64,000 nucleotides of DNA from Acanthacorydalis orientalis (taxonomy: Eukaryota; Arthropoda; Insecta; Megaloptera; Corydalidae), in NCBI GenBank assembly GCA_034766995.1, contig CM068313.1, positions 16,283,012 to 16,347,011 on the forward strand, read 5' to 3'. The position numbers and the translations under genes are program-made. Below, in pieces: positions 1 to 14,750 of the stretch. Position 1 is the first letter of the stretch; every line of letters starts with the position of its first letter. The notes below the pieces were generated by a model that was given only the letters and a program-made list of their open reading frames with translations, did no database searches and was not told where the DNA came from.

Positions 1-1029
1 TTATAACAGAGAAACAAATTTCAAATAAGTTTTTTTTTACAAATTAAATAATAATTATAATATTATATATATATATATATACCAATAGGAATATTGAAAA
101 AAATATATCATTATTGAAAAAAAGATCATCATAATAGACAAAAAATTATCACAATTGAAAAACTATGTTTACTTTTTAAAATTCAATTGTATAACTCTTT
201 TCTGCAAACAATTTGTGTTATTAAAAACTACTTTTATTATTAACAACGACTTATTATTTGTTACGTATTACAGAAATCATTATTTATAATTTAAACATAT
301 ATTTTTGTATTATATACTTTTTTTCATTAATTTTTGATACTTTTTATTCTTATAGTAAATCGTTTATTTTTTTAAACTAGGAATAATGTTAATTGAATTG
401 ACATGTTTAAATAAATTTTATAACATTTTAAGTAAATTTAATTTCATATTATTAATTGGTATAATTACTGCTGAAGTTACATAAACATTTATCAAAATAT
501 TATAATTGAAATCAAAATACGTATACCGATTTTTTCCCTAAATATACAGATACTCGTACATACTTTAATAAAAATGTAAAAATAGAGTGTTATTTTTCAT
601 ATATTATAAATTTATTAATTAATTCAATAATAAAATTACAAGAATAATGTGTTGAATCAAAATTTATGACAAACATCAATCATCTCCAATTACATATTCA
701 AATATCAAACTGTTCATATACAAACTGTTTTTCAAGAGAATAAATAAAAATAAAAGGTTTTTTTAATTACCATACTGATATTACTGAAGTATTTTTATTT
801 ATAGTTACAATATGTTATTTGTGATGTTATACACATATAAATTTAAATATATTCAATATAAATTAGGTGCGATTACCGTTATTATAACAATATAATTAAA
901 TTTAATGTAACACAATACACCATTCTAACACTAATATTACAGTTGGTATTTACTATTTAGAATACAATACATTATGACTTAACATATAATGGCTTATAAT
1001 AAACTATATACTCGACTTATCTCTACTAT

Positions 1030-1085
<56 letters not shown>

Positions 1086-2285
1086 CCTACTAATATTGTG
1101 CAAATTATATTCCAAAATTATTGTTTCCAAATTCGAACATTCTCTATAGAAAATTTAATAATAATTTAGCATTTAAAATTATTTAAATTATCCAAAAAAT
1201 ATCTAAAACATTGTTAATGCTCACATATTCAGACAAATATTAATTATTTATTTCATATATGATAATTCTATAAAATAAAATACATTTTTTTAATTGAAAA
1301 AGTAAAATATATTTTCTATATTGTACATTATATAATTAAAATTATATACACAATTGCAAATCATCAAATAATATAAAATACGTTGAAGTTTTAATCGGTG
1401 TTAAATCTGATATACTTTAAAAGGTTCGAAAATATTCAATCTTATAAAATAAAGTAAATATGCTTTTTATACGTTAATATTTCAAATTTTCATTTTTTTC
1501 TATTTTATTTAAATTATTAATTAATAACAATACTCTTAAAAATGTACTTGTTCATAATTACTAAATCATGCATCATGCAAGATCAATAAACTATTATAAG
1601 GTGTGAATTTTATTGAAACTATTATTTAATAATACTAATTTTTGATTTTATGAATAAACTAGCATTCAAATATCATTTTTTTTTATACCATAAACCTAAC
1701 ATATTTTCTAATCTATAATTTATTATTGATTAGGGATCAATTTATCAATTATTGAGCATTTTAATCAAAAATATATTATGTTGTTTGGAGGGCAATGCAA
1801 GTCTTATTGCAAAAAATATAACAATTATATTCAAAATATTTATTTTTTTTATAAATTTTGCCACTTAATAATCAAATCCGAATAAATTAATTAGCTAATA
1901 AAAGTGAATATATAAAAAGTAATGTATATACTTTTTCATTAACTGTTATCATCAAAGAGTTTGAACAAATAAGGAAATTAAAGTCTTTATATTATAATTG
2001 TATCACTTGGTTCAGAGTACTTCAATCAAAATATCTTTAATCACAAGATATTCAACACCAATTTCATTATTTTTTGTCATTTTTTAATTAATTAAATATT
2101 GTTTTTAAAAATATTTAATCAATCACTTCACACTACATTATTTTCTTGATGATTAAATATTTAATGAAAATAAGGAATGAGTTTTAACAAACTACTGTTT
2201 TGTATAAAGAAAGAATTGATAAAATATATGTTCTATACATCTAAAAACATATTAGGGCTTGAATTCGATTTATATACCCATATAC

Positions 2286-2336
<51 letters not shown>

Positions 2337-2586
2337 CTTCAATAAAATATTCCTAGCTTCATTTTCAAAAATATTTATATTAATTATATCCTTTTTTTTA
2401 AAGAATTTCTCCATACTTTTCAAATTAATTACAATTTTTTTCATTACATTTATAAAATTATTAACAAGTCAATGAAAGACTTTACAAACCTCTGATATTA
2501 AATAATAATGAAAGAAGAAATATAATCTAAAATAAAAAGGAATCATGTTTTTTGTTTCACTTTATTTTTTTAAAAAAATAACTGTA

Positions 2587-2623
2587 TTCACTTTGAAATG
2601 TATACAATTAATTTCAAAGTGAA
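2587..2623. repeat. Small perfect hairpin
   Basis: A 13-bp perfect inverted repeat (arm TTCACTTTGAAAT at 2587-2599, its complement at 2611-2623) is separated by an 11-base loop. It is too short to resemble a typical animal miRNA precursor and has no flanking stem extension beyond a few bases. It could be the remnant of a miniature transposon or a chance hairpin in AT-rich DNA. Confidence 0.7.
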
Positions 2624-2723
2624 CACTGTCAATTAATTTTAATAATGAATTACTCCATTCAGATATTTATCTCGAAAATAATTTTAATAAATGCAAGATA
2701 TTATAATGAGTTTGTAATATATA

Positions 2724-2757
2724 TTTTTCAATCCTAAGAAGATAAATATAAAAATAA
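2724..2757 (+). repeat. 34-bp direct repeat, copy 1
   Basis: This segment, beginning TTTTTCAATCCTAAGAA, recurs at 3657-3690 with a single base change. The shared core contains CAATCCTAAGAA, so it is not simple low-complexity matching. It is probably the remaining core of an older dispersed repeat or local duplication. Confidence 0.75.
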
Positions 2758-3656
2758 ATATGTTAAATATTTAATTAAGAAAAGAATACATGTTTTTAAT
2801 AATCAAATATAATTATCATGTTTCATTGAAATTGTATTTTACTTCAAAGAGTTGGTTTTCAATGTGTATAATACAGATAAATGCAATTAAATTTATAAAT
2901 AATCATAAATTTTAAACAATAACATAAAATTGCTCTTAGCAATTTAACATGCGTATTTGAAAGGATAATATTTACATTTTCAGTACTACACCAATATACC
3001 AACTATCAATTCACAATTTTGTCAAAAAACAGGATTATTAGAACCAATATTGTATTTGATTTGAATGTGTTTATAAAACATCATTTTTGATAACTATTTT
3101 TCTAGATATTTAGAAGAATTACGTTAATATTAGAAGAAGTATTTTGAAAAAAGATTTAATTGATTGTTCGACTTTGAATAAGTTTTGTTTGTCTCCTAAT
3201 TTTTTTTCTTGAAATTAAAATAATTTTTACTACTATTCATATTATTTTCTATATAATTTTTATTTCAGTCGCTTTTCCATAGCCAACACAGTTAATTTTC
3301 ACATTTTAGTTTCTTTATTTTGAACATTATTAGTTGCTTCATTTTTATTTTAACTGATTTTTTTGCTGAATATCTGTTTTTTTATCTTTTGATTTACAAT
3401 GAAACTTTTTTCACTTTATTCAGTTAATCTATATATTTATCGCATTAATTTTAAATATATATAATATTGTATATTTATATCTTCTTTACAATCCATGTAT
3501 TTTTAATGAAAATTGTTTCGTACTTATTATGCATATACACAAGCATATAATTAATCTATACAATTTTTAAAAAAATAATTTTATTAGCTTATTTATAGAC
3601 TCTCAAAATAATTTAAGAAAAAATAAATTATAAATTTAAATCATTAATCATGTACA

Positions 3657-3690
3657 TTTTTCAATCCTAAGAATATAAATATAAAAATAA
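3657..3690 (+). repeat. 34-bp direct repeat, copy 2
   Basis: Second copy of the motif at 2724-2757, about 930 bp downstream in the same orientation, differing at one position (T for G in the GAAGATAA core). Flanking sequence on both sides differs apart from AT-rich filler. Confidence 0.75.
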
Positions 3691-4250
3691 TATAAAGATA
3701 ACAAACAAAATAATATTAAAATTCTGAAAGATTTTTTCTGAATAATCAAGTATATTCTTTATATACTCGTATTTGAATAATAGCACCAAATTTCGAAATA
3801 TGAACGAAACTTGAATACAAGAATTCAATCAATTTATTAATATTTTAAATCGTAACTCATTATAGATGCATATTGTTAAAAATTAATATCTACGTACTTT
3901 GCAATTCACAAGAGAGAGATTTAACATAATACCACCCTCTTTTATGTCAATGTTCGCATGTAACAACACAATATAGAATTATGCTTGAAATATTAAAATA
4001 TTTCATAATTTATACAATAAAATATTTATGAAATATGAATATTAACATTTGACAAAAGAATTAAACACATTGTGTACAGCATCATAAAAATATACATTTT
4101 ATTACCTATTTATGTACATAATTGAATACACAAACTCAGTTTAATTTCATAATTTGTCCCTAATACGATGTAGTATATTTTTTAATTCAATTTATTAAAA
4201 CCATTCATTAGAGTTACTATGTTACACGCTGTCTATAAATAAAGTGTGTG

Positions 4251-4304
<54 letters not shown>

Positions 4305-5339
4305 TAATATCATTAAAGTTTATTAAAGTAAACCTAGTTAAAACTGAAAAAAATACGAAGGTATTCTCATAAAACTAAAAAAATGACACTATCGAACAAA
4401 TAAGATTAGTATTCCCCTTATATATAATATATAGGTTGTTATACCCTACACATATGTATCAATAAATAGTTACAGAGTGTTGAACACTCAAAACCCATTC
4501 ATAATGGAAATTCTTTCATGTTTAAAAAACGTTTTATAAGGGTATTGTTCTCGAACTTTGAGAGTAACTTAAAAATCAAATATGAAAAGTAGAAAGAAAG
4601 TGAAAATAATCATAAAATCAAACGATAAATATAATATATAATATAATAAATCAAAAGATAATAAAAGTAAATTGATTCCCAACATCATCCACATTTCACT
4701 TTTGTAATTAAATCCAAACCACAATTTAACAGGTTATTAAAAATCTCGTGAAAGACAGAAATTAAAATTTAAAAATTGATTTTTTTGTGGAATTGTATAC
4801 GTTTTTCTTATTTCTGTTGATAGTACTTATGTAATCAATATGTAGTAAAAGTGTATCTTTAAAATAAATAAGTACATTTATACATTTTTTTTTATAATAT
4901 AGGTTTAGTTAAGATTTATTTTTATATAAAAATATATTTATAATATATTTCAGACAAAAAATCATTAGTAGAATTAATCAATATAGAATTTTCTTACAGA
5001 AAAAAAGATTTCTTTTCAAATAGAAAACAATTTATCATAAAATCACTTTAATATTCAATATGAATTCATTTATAAGTGACTAACTTTGTTTTCAAGTAAC
5101 CGCATGCATAAGCTAAATATTTCAGAATTGATTTTTGTACAACGTGATCCAAATAAAGATCCACACAACTATTGAATATGAATATCAGAGGTGAATTTGT
5201 CAAACACAAAATCGAGATCACGCCTTTAATTTCACTGTTCTAAAATATGCACTATGGAGTTTTTTTATGTTTTCTTTTTGAATAAAACCTTTAGTATAAT
5301 AATATGATATATCCATGATAAAATTTCATCCTCTTTATT

Positions 5340-5560
5340 AATTTTATCGCGTCTACGGCAATATATAGAGAATTTATGCGTCCCAACGGCGACAAAGGAA
5401 ACAAATAACGCGAAAATTATTCAAAATTTGGCGTGGTGAAGAATATGTTAGTTGAGTGTTACAAGTTATACTCTGTGTGGAAAGCACCAAACGAATCGTT
5501 ACAAGAACGGTCCGTTCGCACAAAGTTGTTGATTGCAAGTTACGCATTTTTCGGACGTAA
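5340..5560. other. GC-richer island, possible conserved non-coding DNA
   Basis: Composition rises sharply above the surroundings, with many CG dinucleotides (for example TCCCAACGGCGACAAAGG and ACGGTCCGTTCGCAC) and no TA array inside. No frame stays open over the island. Such islands in AT-rich insect intergenic DNA are often exons or cis-regulatory elements; which applies here is inference. Confidence 0.3.
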
Positions 5561-7120
5561 TTTCATGAGATGAATTTATCTAACGAAATGAAAAAGGTAC
5601 TCGACAAATTAATATCACAAGATTAAATATTCTAGAGGATGTAGTTTGAAACATTTCACTGGTAATTAAATCAACGTTGCTAGAGACAATGTTTACAGTG
5701 CATTAGTAGTTGAGATGAAGTGATCAATGCTACATTAATTGAATTTACTTTACTTAAAATGATCATTCGAGAAAAATAGTACCAGCATGGAATAAATTAC
5801 AGGAAATAAATTGAGAAACTATAAATTTTATCGAAATACAAATAAATTGTTTAAAATAGTATATGTATATTTCATTCAATTCTTTTTCAGGCAAATATAC
5901 TTAAATTAACAATTAAGGCAATTACAATCGAATAGTTGAATTAAATCTAATTTATCCCAGAATAATATAAAAGGAAATAGTTTTAAGAAAATAACTTTCG
6001 TTTTGCCAAATGTAAAGAATAAAAGTTATATTGAAAAAAAAAGATACAACACCCGTAAATCAAACATATACAGACTTTATGTGAATAAAAAAGGCGACGT
6101 AACATCGTTTCAGCTAATAAATTATAAATGTATGCAGTTTTTTCAGTATCCATACGATATATTATTTAAACACGTACGCTTCAAAAATTGACTTCAAAAC
6201 ATAGTCGCTGAAAAACAATTTCATTCAACTACGGTATTTCAATAATAAGTACAGAGATACATATTTTTTCATATATGGAAAATTATTTGAATTAAAAATA
6301 CCATGAAGCTATATTTTTCTCGTCGTATATTTGCACATCAATATAGAGAGAATATTTTTTTCTTTCATATTTCATCAGTTGGTTCAATTTTTTAAAAAAG
6401 TTTATTTTTTGTAATATATAGTAATAATAAAAAAAATATTTTTGTGAAAATCGACCATAGAACTAATATTTTTTTTTACTTTATCTTTTTAAAATAATAA
6501 ATATTTACTTTAAAAATCGAATAAAAATAGAAATCAATCGAAATAAGCGATAACTATATACAATTTTTACTTTTATTTCTAATATATTTAACATTAAATT
6601 TATTTATCTCTCTGTACAACAAAAAACGATGAATTTGATAAAAAAGAATACATGTCACTCAGTTACATTTAAGATATGTATATAAGATCTTCGTATTCCA
6701 TATTCTTAAAGATAATGTACATTACGTGATGCATGTGGAGTAAGTTCATCTATTTGCATATTGCTATTTTAGTATTTCGATCGCAAATAAAAGCTGCAGA
6801 AATTTCAATAACTATCTTCGAATAAATTTTCCTTTATAGTATTTTTATGTAAATATAGAACCGATTTTTACTGATATAAGTAGCTTATACTAATAGTTCT
6901 TATCTTATGTAGATAGTATAGATTTTATTTATTTATTTTGTTTTAACAAAAATATTATTCAAAACTGAACTCGATTACAGATTTGTTATGGCTATATTTT
7001 TAAGAAATAGTTTATAAAATTTGAACTTATTTTCTTTCCCTAATATAAATCATTGTAATCTTCTTTATAAATCCTTAGAAATATTCACTTTTACTTTTCG
7101 TTAGATAAATATAATTATTA
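5561..7120. other. AT-rich gene-free stretch
   Basis: I see no array of 18 bp or more and no recognisable element. A 62-codon frame at 6003-6191 has no family signature and no flanking splice-site or promoter support, so it is not called as a gene. Confidence 0.7.
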
Positions 7121-7677
7121 AGTTGGTAGAAAAATAATTGCGTCTTATGACCTACAAATTCATATACAATTTTCCCTTTTTTGATTTTTCTAGCTGTTTT
7201 AAGTGGTCCAGAATTAATGGATGACTAATGCCTAACTTTTGTGCAAGGTCTCGAATTGTTCTACGTGGTTCTGTTCAACTAACACCTTGAGTTGGTCGTT
7301 AAGAACTCAAGAAGGACGCCCACGACCTTCTTCATCTTCAAGGCTCTCATCCCAAGCGTCAAACTTTTGGAACCACCATTGGTATGTTCCCTAAAAATAC
7401 CCACACCAAACGTATCGTTTTGTTTATGAGGGTTTTCTGCTGCTTTATCTTCCGTTTTGAACTCATACAGAAATGCTCTTATTTGCTTCTTTTCCATCTT
7501 TATTTCAGTAACCCAATTTGAAGCAAAATTAAAATAAAACCAAAATCTGTGTTACTAAAATACAGACTGTAAAATAAACTTTAAAATGATATTAACATTA
7601 AGATAATGAAATTACACTTTCATTGAAAAAAATTTTAGAATTCAAAAATCAAAATCGTAATTATTTTCTTACCTACC
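7121..7677 (-). mobile_element. Internally deleted mariner element (MITE-like), copy 1
   Basis: The element is bounded by TA dinucleotides (7119-7120 and 7678-7679) and by imperfect inverted termini of about 22 bp: AGTTGGTAGAAAAATAATTG on the left and GGTAGGTAAGAAAATAATTA read inward from the right, 17 of 22 positions matching. TA duplication and such termini are standard for Tc1/mariner elements. Inside, the minus strand encodes only the N-terminal helix-turn-helix half of a mariner transposase. The DD-D catalytic domain is missing, so the element, at 557 bp, is less than half the roughly 1.3 kb of a full mariner. A second copy at 20832-21375 shares the same deletion, which indicates that the shortened form was mobilised in trans. 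It cannot be autonomous. Confidence 0.9.
7197..7497 (-). pseudogene. Mariner transposase N-terminal fragment, frameshifted
   Basis: Reading the minus strand from the ATG at 7497, the peptide starts MEKKQIRAFLYEFK and continues KAAENP, matching the start of mariner transposases (first helix-turn-helix). A frameshift follows. The next frame reads WWFQKF and DESLEDEEGRGRPS, the linker between the two DNA-binding domains that is diagnostic of mariners and of the SETMAR protein. A stop follows at once, then NDQLKVLVE. After another shift the reading resumes as PRRTIRDLAQKLGISHP and LILDHLKQLEK, the second helix-turn-helix. It ends near 7197, just where a full transposase would enter its catalytic domain. 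At least two frameshifts and one stop make it non-functional. Confidence 0.9.
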
Positions 7678-10600
7678 TAATATTTATATGAAATGAATGA
7701 AAATAAATCAATATTTAAAATCATTCATATTTATTTACAGTTTTACATATTTAAATATTAAAACTATTATAATTAAATCATGTCAGCGACGAATATGTTG
7801 ATGGTTAATTTTAAAACATCATAAACATATATCAAGTATAAAGTTACAAGCAACTTTACACCCAGATCGTTAAATTATGTTCCTCTTCTAGTAACGTACC
7901 CCATTAACTTACATATACGATGTTTATAGTATACTGACATACTAACGCCAAGTACAAACAAAATCATTATTAAAGAACACTTTGACATTTTCGAATTCCA
8001 AATTTTTAGATGTATGTAGAAAGTCTATATTTACGAGGCGTTTTGACACATAAACACGCACAACCACTTTTCGTACACGCATAATACTTTATATATATAT
8101 ATATATATGAACGGGTTTGAATTTGAAAATAGAAAAAAAGTTCGTAAAAGTTATTGGTCTCGCAATAAACAACTCTTTTTCTTGCTAAAAACTTTTTTCT
8201 GCCTTCTTTATGGCGAAATCTATTTAACTAAAACAACTTCTATTATTGATTTTATTCTCAATCATAACCAAACTAATGAACCATTTATATTTTATAAGTA
8301 AAAATCAAAACATTAAAATACCATAAATAATAACAAAGATGAAAAAGTATTATTGTGTTTTAATTATATTAGATAACAAGATCTATACCATGAGGAACTA
8401 TTTATGAAAATCTATATCAAATTTAATGTTAATTTCAAATTTTTCACTATATTTTTCACGTCAAACATATTTTTTTTTTAATTTCTCAGTTTTTCTTCTT
8501 GAACGATTTAGTCTCAAATGAAAGCAAAATTTTACATCAAATTCACTTTATTTATCATGAAATTATAATATTCAATCAAAAAATAGAGCTGTATCTCACA
8601 ACGAATATCTTTCAGTTTCAAAACGATCTCAAAACATTTTATTAAATGAAATAAACAAGAAATAAAACAAAAATTAAAAATATTTTTCATTCGAATTTTT
8701 AATTTTTTTCCAGTGTTTTATGTTTGATTACTCCTAGGAACGGAATTATCTTAATAGGTAATTTACCAGTTTTTAGAAAAAATATTAACAGTAAACCACA
8801 TAGAAATCATGACTAGAAACTTTTAAAAAATAATCACATTTATATTTGTGCTGATATAAACCGTTTAATAACTTTGAGTATATATATATATATATATATA
8901 TAAAACCTTCAATATATAATGTTCCTTTTTTATACATTTTCAATTTTTATTAATTCATTCAGTATTTTTTCATAATATCAAAAATAGATATCTAAAATAT
9001 AAAAGATAAAAATAATCAACGTCACTTAGGAAATAGTTTACATTATATTTTTTATAAATAATTGAAAAGCTTGAGTAACACTTTTTCAAAATATTACATT
9101 CCCTTTATAACTATTATTTATATGAATATTTATAGCATGAACATATTTATATAATATGAAATTTTAGAAACATTTACAGACTTCATATTGAAAATTAAAT
9201 AACGTCGACGCGTTTGTATCAAATTTAATAAAACGTTGATATGATTATAAATATTACATTAGTATCGATTTATATTTAATAAAAGCTTTGTATATTTAAA
9301 GACTTCTACGCTAAATAATAAAAAAAATGGTTTCAGCTTTTTCAAACAGTTTTAGAAACGTTTTTCTTTACATAAATAATAACACTCATAATTTCAATAA
9401 ATAATCGTATTAGTTTCTTATCTTTTTTATTATTTTTCAATAAAATTCGCTCTTTAAAGAATACTTTCCTGATTACATTACTACCTTTACATATTTAAAT
9501 AGATTTTTGTTCGAACATAATTTTATAGAAAATTAATCTAAACTTTAAATCACTTACTTTTTTCTACAGGCAACTATTTTTATTAAAAATACTAACTTCA
9601 TTCTGTAATTTTTATAACTTATGTACCAGATTATCGAACTTTAGTTTCTTTTATGATTTTTTTAAGAATCAAAATTGAAAGAACAGTTTGAAACTTGAGA
9701 TAATTTAAACAATATAGCATCTAATATGACATTGTGTTTAAAAGTTTATTACGTGCAATTTTTATTAAAACTTGTAATGAAAAAAAGAATAGGAAAAATA
9801 AATTTTAAAAATATTTACGATGATAATATTAATTTTAATCTTTATAAAATATATCAAATTTAATAAAAGAGTTGCGTTTACAGTTTTTAAAACATATATT
9901 AAATAAAAAAATTCTTAAATTTATTTCATACAAATTATTTTGTCAAATTAATTAAATTGTTTATTAATGCTTAACATTACGAAGAAAAATGTTGAAAAAA
10001 AGTTCCATATGAGCGCTTGTTCATTTATGAAAGTGAATTATCACAGCAATAGAACTCTAGTATGAATATTATCTATCAGCGTGAAGTGATCAGAATAAAA
10101 TTTATACTGTGTAATATAACACTTTTTTACTGACCTATATTTACCCTCTTTTTTACAAGACCATTTTTACTTCTAAAAATCTTATCTATTCAAAGATATA
10201 GTCGACATAATTTTAAAGAAAAATAGATATAAATATTCATACTTTTTCGATTAGTATACTAAAATTTAGTCAGTTTTCCATGTTTCTTTATAAGATCCAA
10301 TTTCGTTTTTGTATATATATATATATATATGTAATATTTAAATGTGTATTTCACTTATGAAAAGTAATATTAAGAAATTAATAAGTATATGTAAATTGAG
10401 GATATAAATAGAAGCACTACTTTTAATATGCAATTTGAATATTTAATAGAGGAAACATTTCAAGTTTTAGTTTTCCTCTTATTAAACATGTACGTGTAAA
10501 ATCATAAGTAGCAATTTAAAAAAAGTATATTAAAAAAAAGTAATTAAACTCTTTCATTAAAAATTTTATTTAAACAGACACGATAAGAATTTCCTCGAAT

Positions 10601-12213
10601 AACTAATTTAATGTTTACTTAAAAGCGTTGAAAACAAGTACAAAATAAAACATGTACATAAAGATATGGCAAGTGCATTTATGATCAAATGTCAAAAGTA
10701 CAATGCTGCAATTTGATAATGATCAAAGAAAATGAAAACTGAAAAGAAAACGTCGTAAAATAAAGCTATGCTTCTCAGAGAAACGGCTGTGGAGATTATC
10801 CACCCACTTTATCTGCCTTCCTGTCTGATGATAGCGTACAAAAGACGAAAGTTAAAATTCTTCCTTTGTTGTACTCAAAAATATCACAGCTTAACGAGAT
10901 CATATATCAAAATCATATCTACTTTAATGCGATTGTTATTTTCAACTATGTTAATCGTGTGTTCTTATATGAATTTAAAACGGAATTTAGAAATCCAATA
11001 TGGATATTATTGATTTATTATACAAGGAATTCATTTTAATAACTGATTTAAAGAATGTCTTGATTGAAAATAAAATGTATCAAATTGTTCCCCGAATAAA
11101 CATATTTTTTGTACATTTGTATTAAAAATTTTAATGTTTGCAGATCAATAACTTAACATCAAATTATTTCATTTAATTGCATGTTTTGATTCAATAAATT
11201 AACATTCAATAAAATAAATTTTCAATAGCTCTTCTTTTTAAAGCAAATATTTACAATTACATTTATTTTTATTTTAATAACTACCTGCTAAAATCAATGT
11301 AATTAATTATGCAATAAGAATAAAATAAAAATAGTGATAAAATAAATGTCTTTTTTAAAGAAATGATATATAAATTTCATTTATATTTAAAGTTTATGTA
11401 AACTGATGAAATTTCCTACTTAAAACTTGTAGGAATTGAATAAATTTTAAAAAAAATAAGATATTCTATTGTAAAAATCTGAAAATATATTTTTTTTATA
11501 TTTGTGAATCTATATAAATCAAGATAAATTTCATTCGAATATCACAAACAATAAAAAATACAAATTTCAAATTGAACAAATCTAAAAGTATTTTTTGTTA
11601 AATTGAATCAGGAAAATGTAATTAGTAATGTATTCATTTATATGTCGGATTTTTACATGAAAATTCGTGTGTAATGTGAGACAGGTAATTAATCTTCTTC
11701 CCTAGAATTAACATTGTATTTTTAACATGAAAATTACAAATTATTCATTGATTTATGATGCTCATTTATAAAATACGTTTTATTTTAATTAGTTCGAAAT
11801 TTAAAAGATAATTAAACATTTCTTATTACGAACACACTTTTTCCATACAACACGACTTGTATTACATTCTGAGTCCATATTTAATTGAATAACATATTTA
11901 ATGAAATAAAAGTTTCTTATTTCGTTTATTAGAATAACAATTATTTATATCATTAATTACTTTTAGCATATTTTACTGTTCAAAAATATTTTATCTTTGA
12001 TTATTCTTAAATCTGTTACATTCATTATTCATAAAAATAAAATTTTAATTTGATTCTTTATTATTTTAGAAGTTCTATAAAAAATATTTTGTGTTGTTAA
12101 TTTGTTTTAGTTATTTTTGATGTTTTAATTAAATCATTATTTTAATGAAGTTAAATGTTAAAAATATCTAATTTAAATCAGTTTTGACATATATTTTACT
12201 ATATATGTAACGC

Positions 12214-12288
12214 CATAGATTAATAGCTGGATGGATAGCTAAAATATAAAAATATAATATTTCTTTGCTACTTAAAAATTAATCTATG
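12214..12288. repeat. Short inverted repeat pair, possible miniature element
   Basis: CATAGATTAAT at 12214-12224 is the exact complement of ATTAATCTATG at 12278-12288. The 75-bp unit could be a very small MITE relic, but I see no clear target-site duplication, so a chance inverted repeat is not excluded. Confidence 0.4.
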
Positions 12289-12728
12289 ACAAGTATCAAA
12301 CGTTTTCAGAATGGCGGCTTCTTAAAAAAAATGTCAGATTTTTACTGAGAATCTGATCCTTTACTATATCAAAAAATGCTATGCAATCCGAAAAATCCTT
12401 TGAAGCTGTAAATAATCACGTGAACAATATTTTTTTTTTAATTTCAAGTCACTTACATAACTGTTTCTCATATTATCGTCCACCTAGTTTTAAAAATACT
12501 ATTTTAAAAAAATAGATTTTTACTGTAATAATGTATAAATTGAAAATATCGATATTTATAAATATTGTAAAAAAAAATATTTATATCTTCTTGAATCGAT
12601 ACTCACATCTATCCATTTTTCAGTACTAATATCATCTTAGTAGTTGAAAAATAAAAATACTATTGGAAATTTAATGTCATTACATGTATATTCTATAGTT
12701 ATTTCCATTATTTAATTGGAAAATGCTT

Positions 12729-12777
<49 letters not shown>

Positions 12778-13205
12778 CAACATTCATTTAGAAAATAACT
12801 CATATATACATTTTTTTCATGTATATAGACACATATGCTAATGTGTTAATTAAGAATTTAAATCAGATACACACAAAAAAATAACCCGTTTTTTCTTAAA
12901 ACATGTAAAGCATTAATTATTCTTTTTTGCTTTATAATTCCACGATGTAATGAGATTATAGTGTTTACATGAATATGAAACTAGTGGAAAATATCACATT
13001 ATCAACTTGTGGCTTAATTGCTCTCGTACTGCTGTTTAACATTTAATATTTTTGTAAAAAATAGAACGGTAGTATTTATATATTATTTCGTTTACTTTAC
13101 ATACATTTATATAGTGTTTTCCTGTAAAGTATATATAAAGCGATCATTTTTTCTTTCACTGAAATGAATGAGTCAAATTTTAAAATATACATACATACAT
13201 TTATA

Positions 13206-13263
<58 letters not shown>

Positions 13264-14439
13264 AATATCACGTTCAGTATTTAATGTTCTATTACTATAA
13301 ATATTGTATATACAACACCTTTCAAGTTTTAAAATTCACTGCTTTCTTTTTCAAAAATTTGTTAAAAATAAATCGTTCTAAATCGTTCTTCTACCTATTA
13401 ATAAATTTCTCTCTTTTCACTTGAACAGTGAATATATTTATTATTCGCCTGTTGATTTACTTATTTTATTATTATGTATTTTCACTCTCATTAATCATTG
13501 TGTTATAAATAATTATGTTTATTCTCTTATCAATTTTACTTGCTTCTTTTTAATATTTCAAAAATACATCCTTCAATATTTAACTCCATTGTTATGTCAA
13601 TTATTTTGACAACAGAGCCTATGATTTACATCGGAATATAAGAACAGTTTAATTATATGGTTAAAAAGTTTTGGTTTTAAATAAATTAGAAATTTAACCT
13701 TCAATATTGCATCTTCCTCAAGTAAATCAAACTTATTTTATTTTCTTGTGGGCTCATGAATTGAAAACTAAGTGAATAAATTGGATCAAATAAACAAAAG
13801 TATTATTTTATTTATATTCTATTCTTCTTATTTCAGTTTTCTTCAGCTAAGCAACATCATTAGCCAACGTTTTGTTTCGGCGTAATTAATATTGAGATCT
13901 AGTTTTTGACTAACCACTAAAAATCTCCTTTTTTTTCTTACTTTTCCATATTAGTTGCAAACATATACATATACGCATATATATATATAAGCGTTAAGAA
14001 AAAAAGATATATAAAGATATTTATATAGACAAACGTAGATAGATAGGAAAAAAGAGACACGACAGAGGCAGAAGATCAAAATTGAACATAATCCATAAAT
14101 ATCACATTTTTCACGATTATAAATATTTTTAATAAAAAGTAAATAAGAAAACATTTGTATTCATTATTCTAGAATTCTTCTCATATTTTACTTTTTGGAA
14201 TATCAATTAAATTTCCAAATTTATTTTAAGAAAAAGTGTAAAATATACAAATATCTAATAATTATTTATCGATACTTGTATTTCACTGAACATTGAAAGC
14301 AATCTTGATATAGAAAAAAATGATAAATAAATCAAAATATTGTCAATGAAAATCTGATATTCATATCTTTAAATATACGTAGAATACAATTATTGTTTCC
14401 TACTGTATATGTTCCTGAAAATCGTCACTTTTATTAAAT

Positions 14440-14477
<38 letters not shown>

Positions 14478-14609
14478 AAATTGTCCAAATTAAACATCAT
14501 GATATATGAATTTAATAACGTTAACCCAAACAAAATTCAAAACTTATTTAACTCATCACATTTACCTAAGTTATATAATAGCCCATCATACGAAGTCATC
14601 TGAATGTAT

Positions 14610-14750
14610 ATAAGATGCTTTCAGTTTTCAAAAGGACGTAGGACAAAATCACCAGCTGAAACATGTTTCCATGACGACGCTGTCACACCGGTCTAAGGTT
14701 TACAACAACCATCCGGTAGGCTTGTCAGAAACAGGATTTATTTCTTGTTC
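14610..14750. other. Small GC-richer island
   Basis: A short interval with mixed composition (ACGACGCTGTCACACCGG and CATCCGGTAGGCTTGTCAG) sits in otherwise AT-rich DNA. No open frame spans it and no known element is recognised. It is a candidate conserved non-coding segment or short exon. Confidence 0.25.

Larger units (their letters stand above)
1..5330. other. AT-rich gene-free stretch with three (TA)n arrays
   Basis: No coding region is supported here on either strand; stops are dense in all frames. The stretch holds (TA)n arrays at 1033-1082, 2289-2334 and 4255-4301, one 13-bp-stem hairpin and one duplicated 34-bp motif, annotated separately. The 67-codon minus-strand frame at 2241-2444 is largely the translation of the second array and is not a gene. 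Confidence 0.8.

Noticed and set aside
13164..13424. 86-codon plus frame
   Set aside because: Central third is a TA array; the tail is Phe/Leu/Lys-rich chance sequence.
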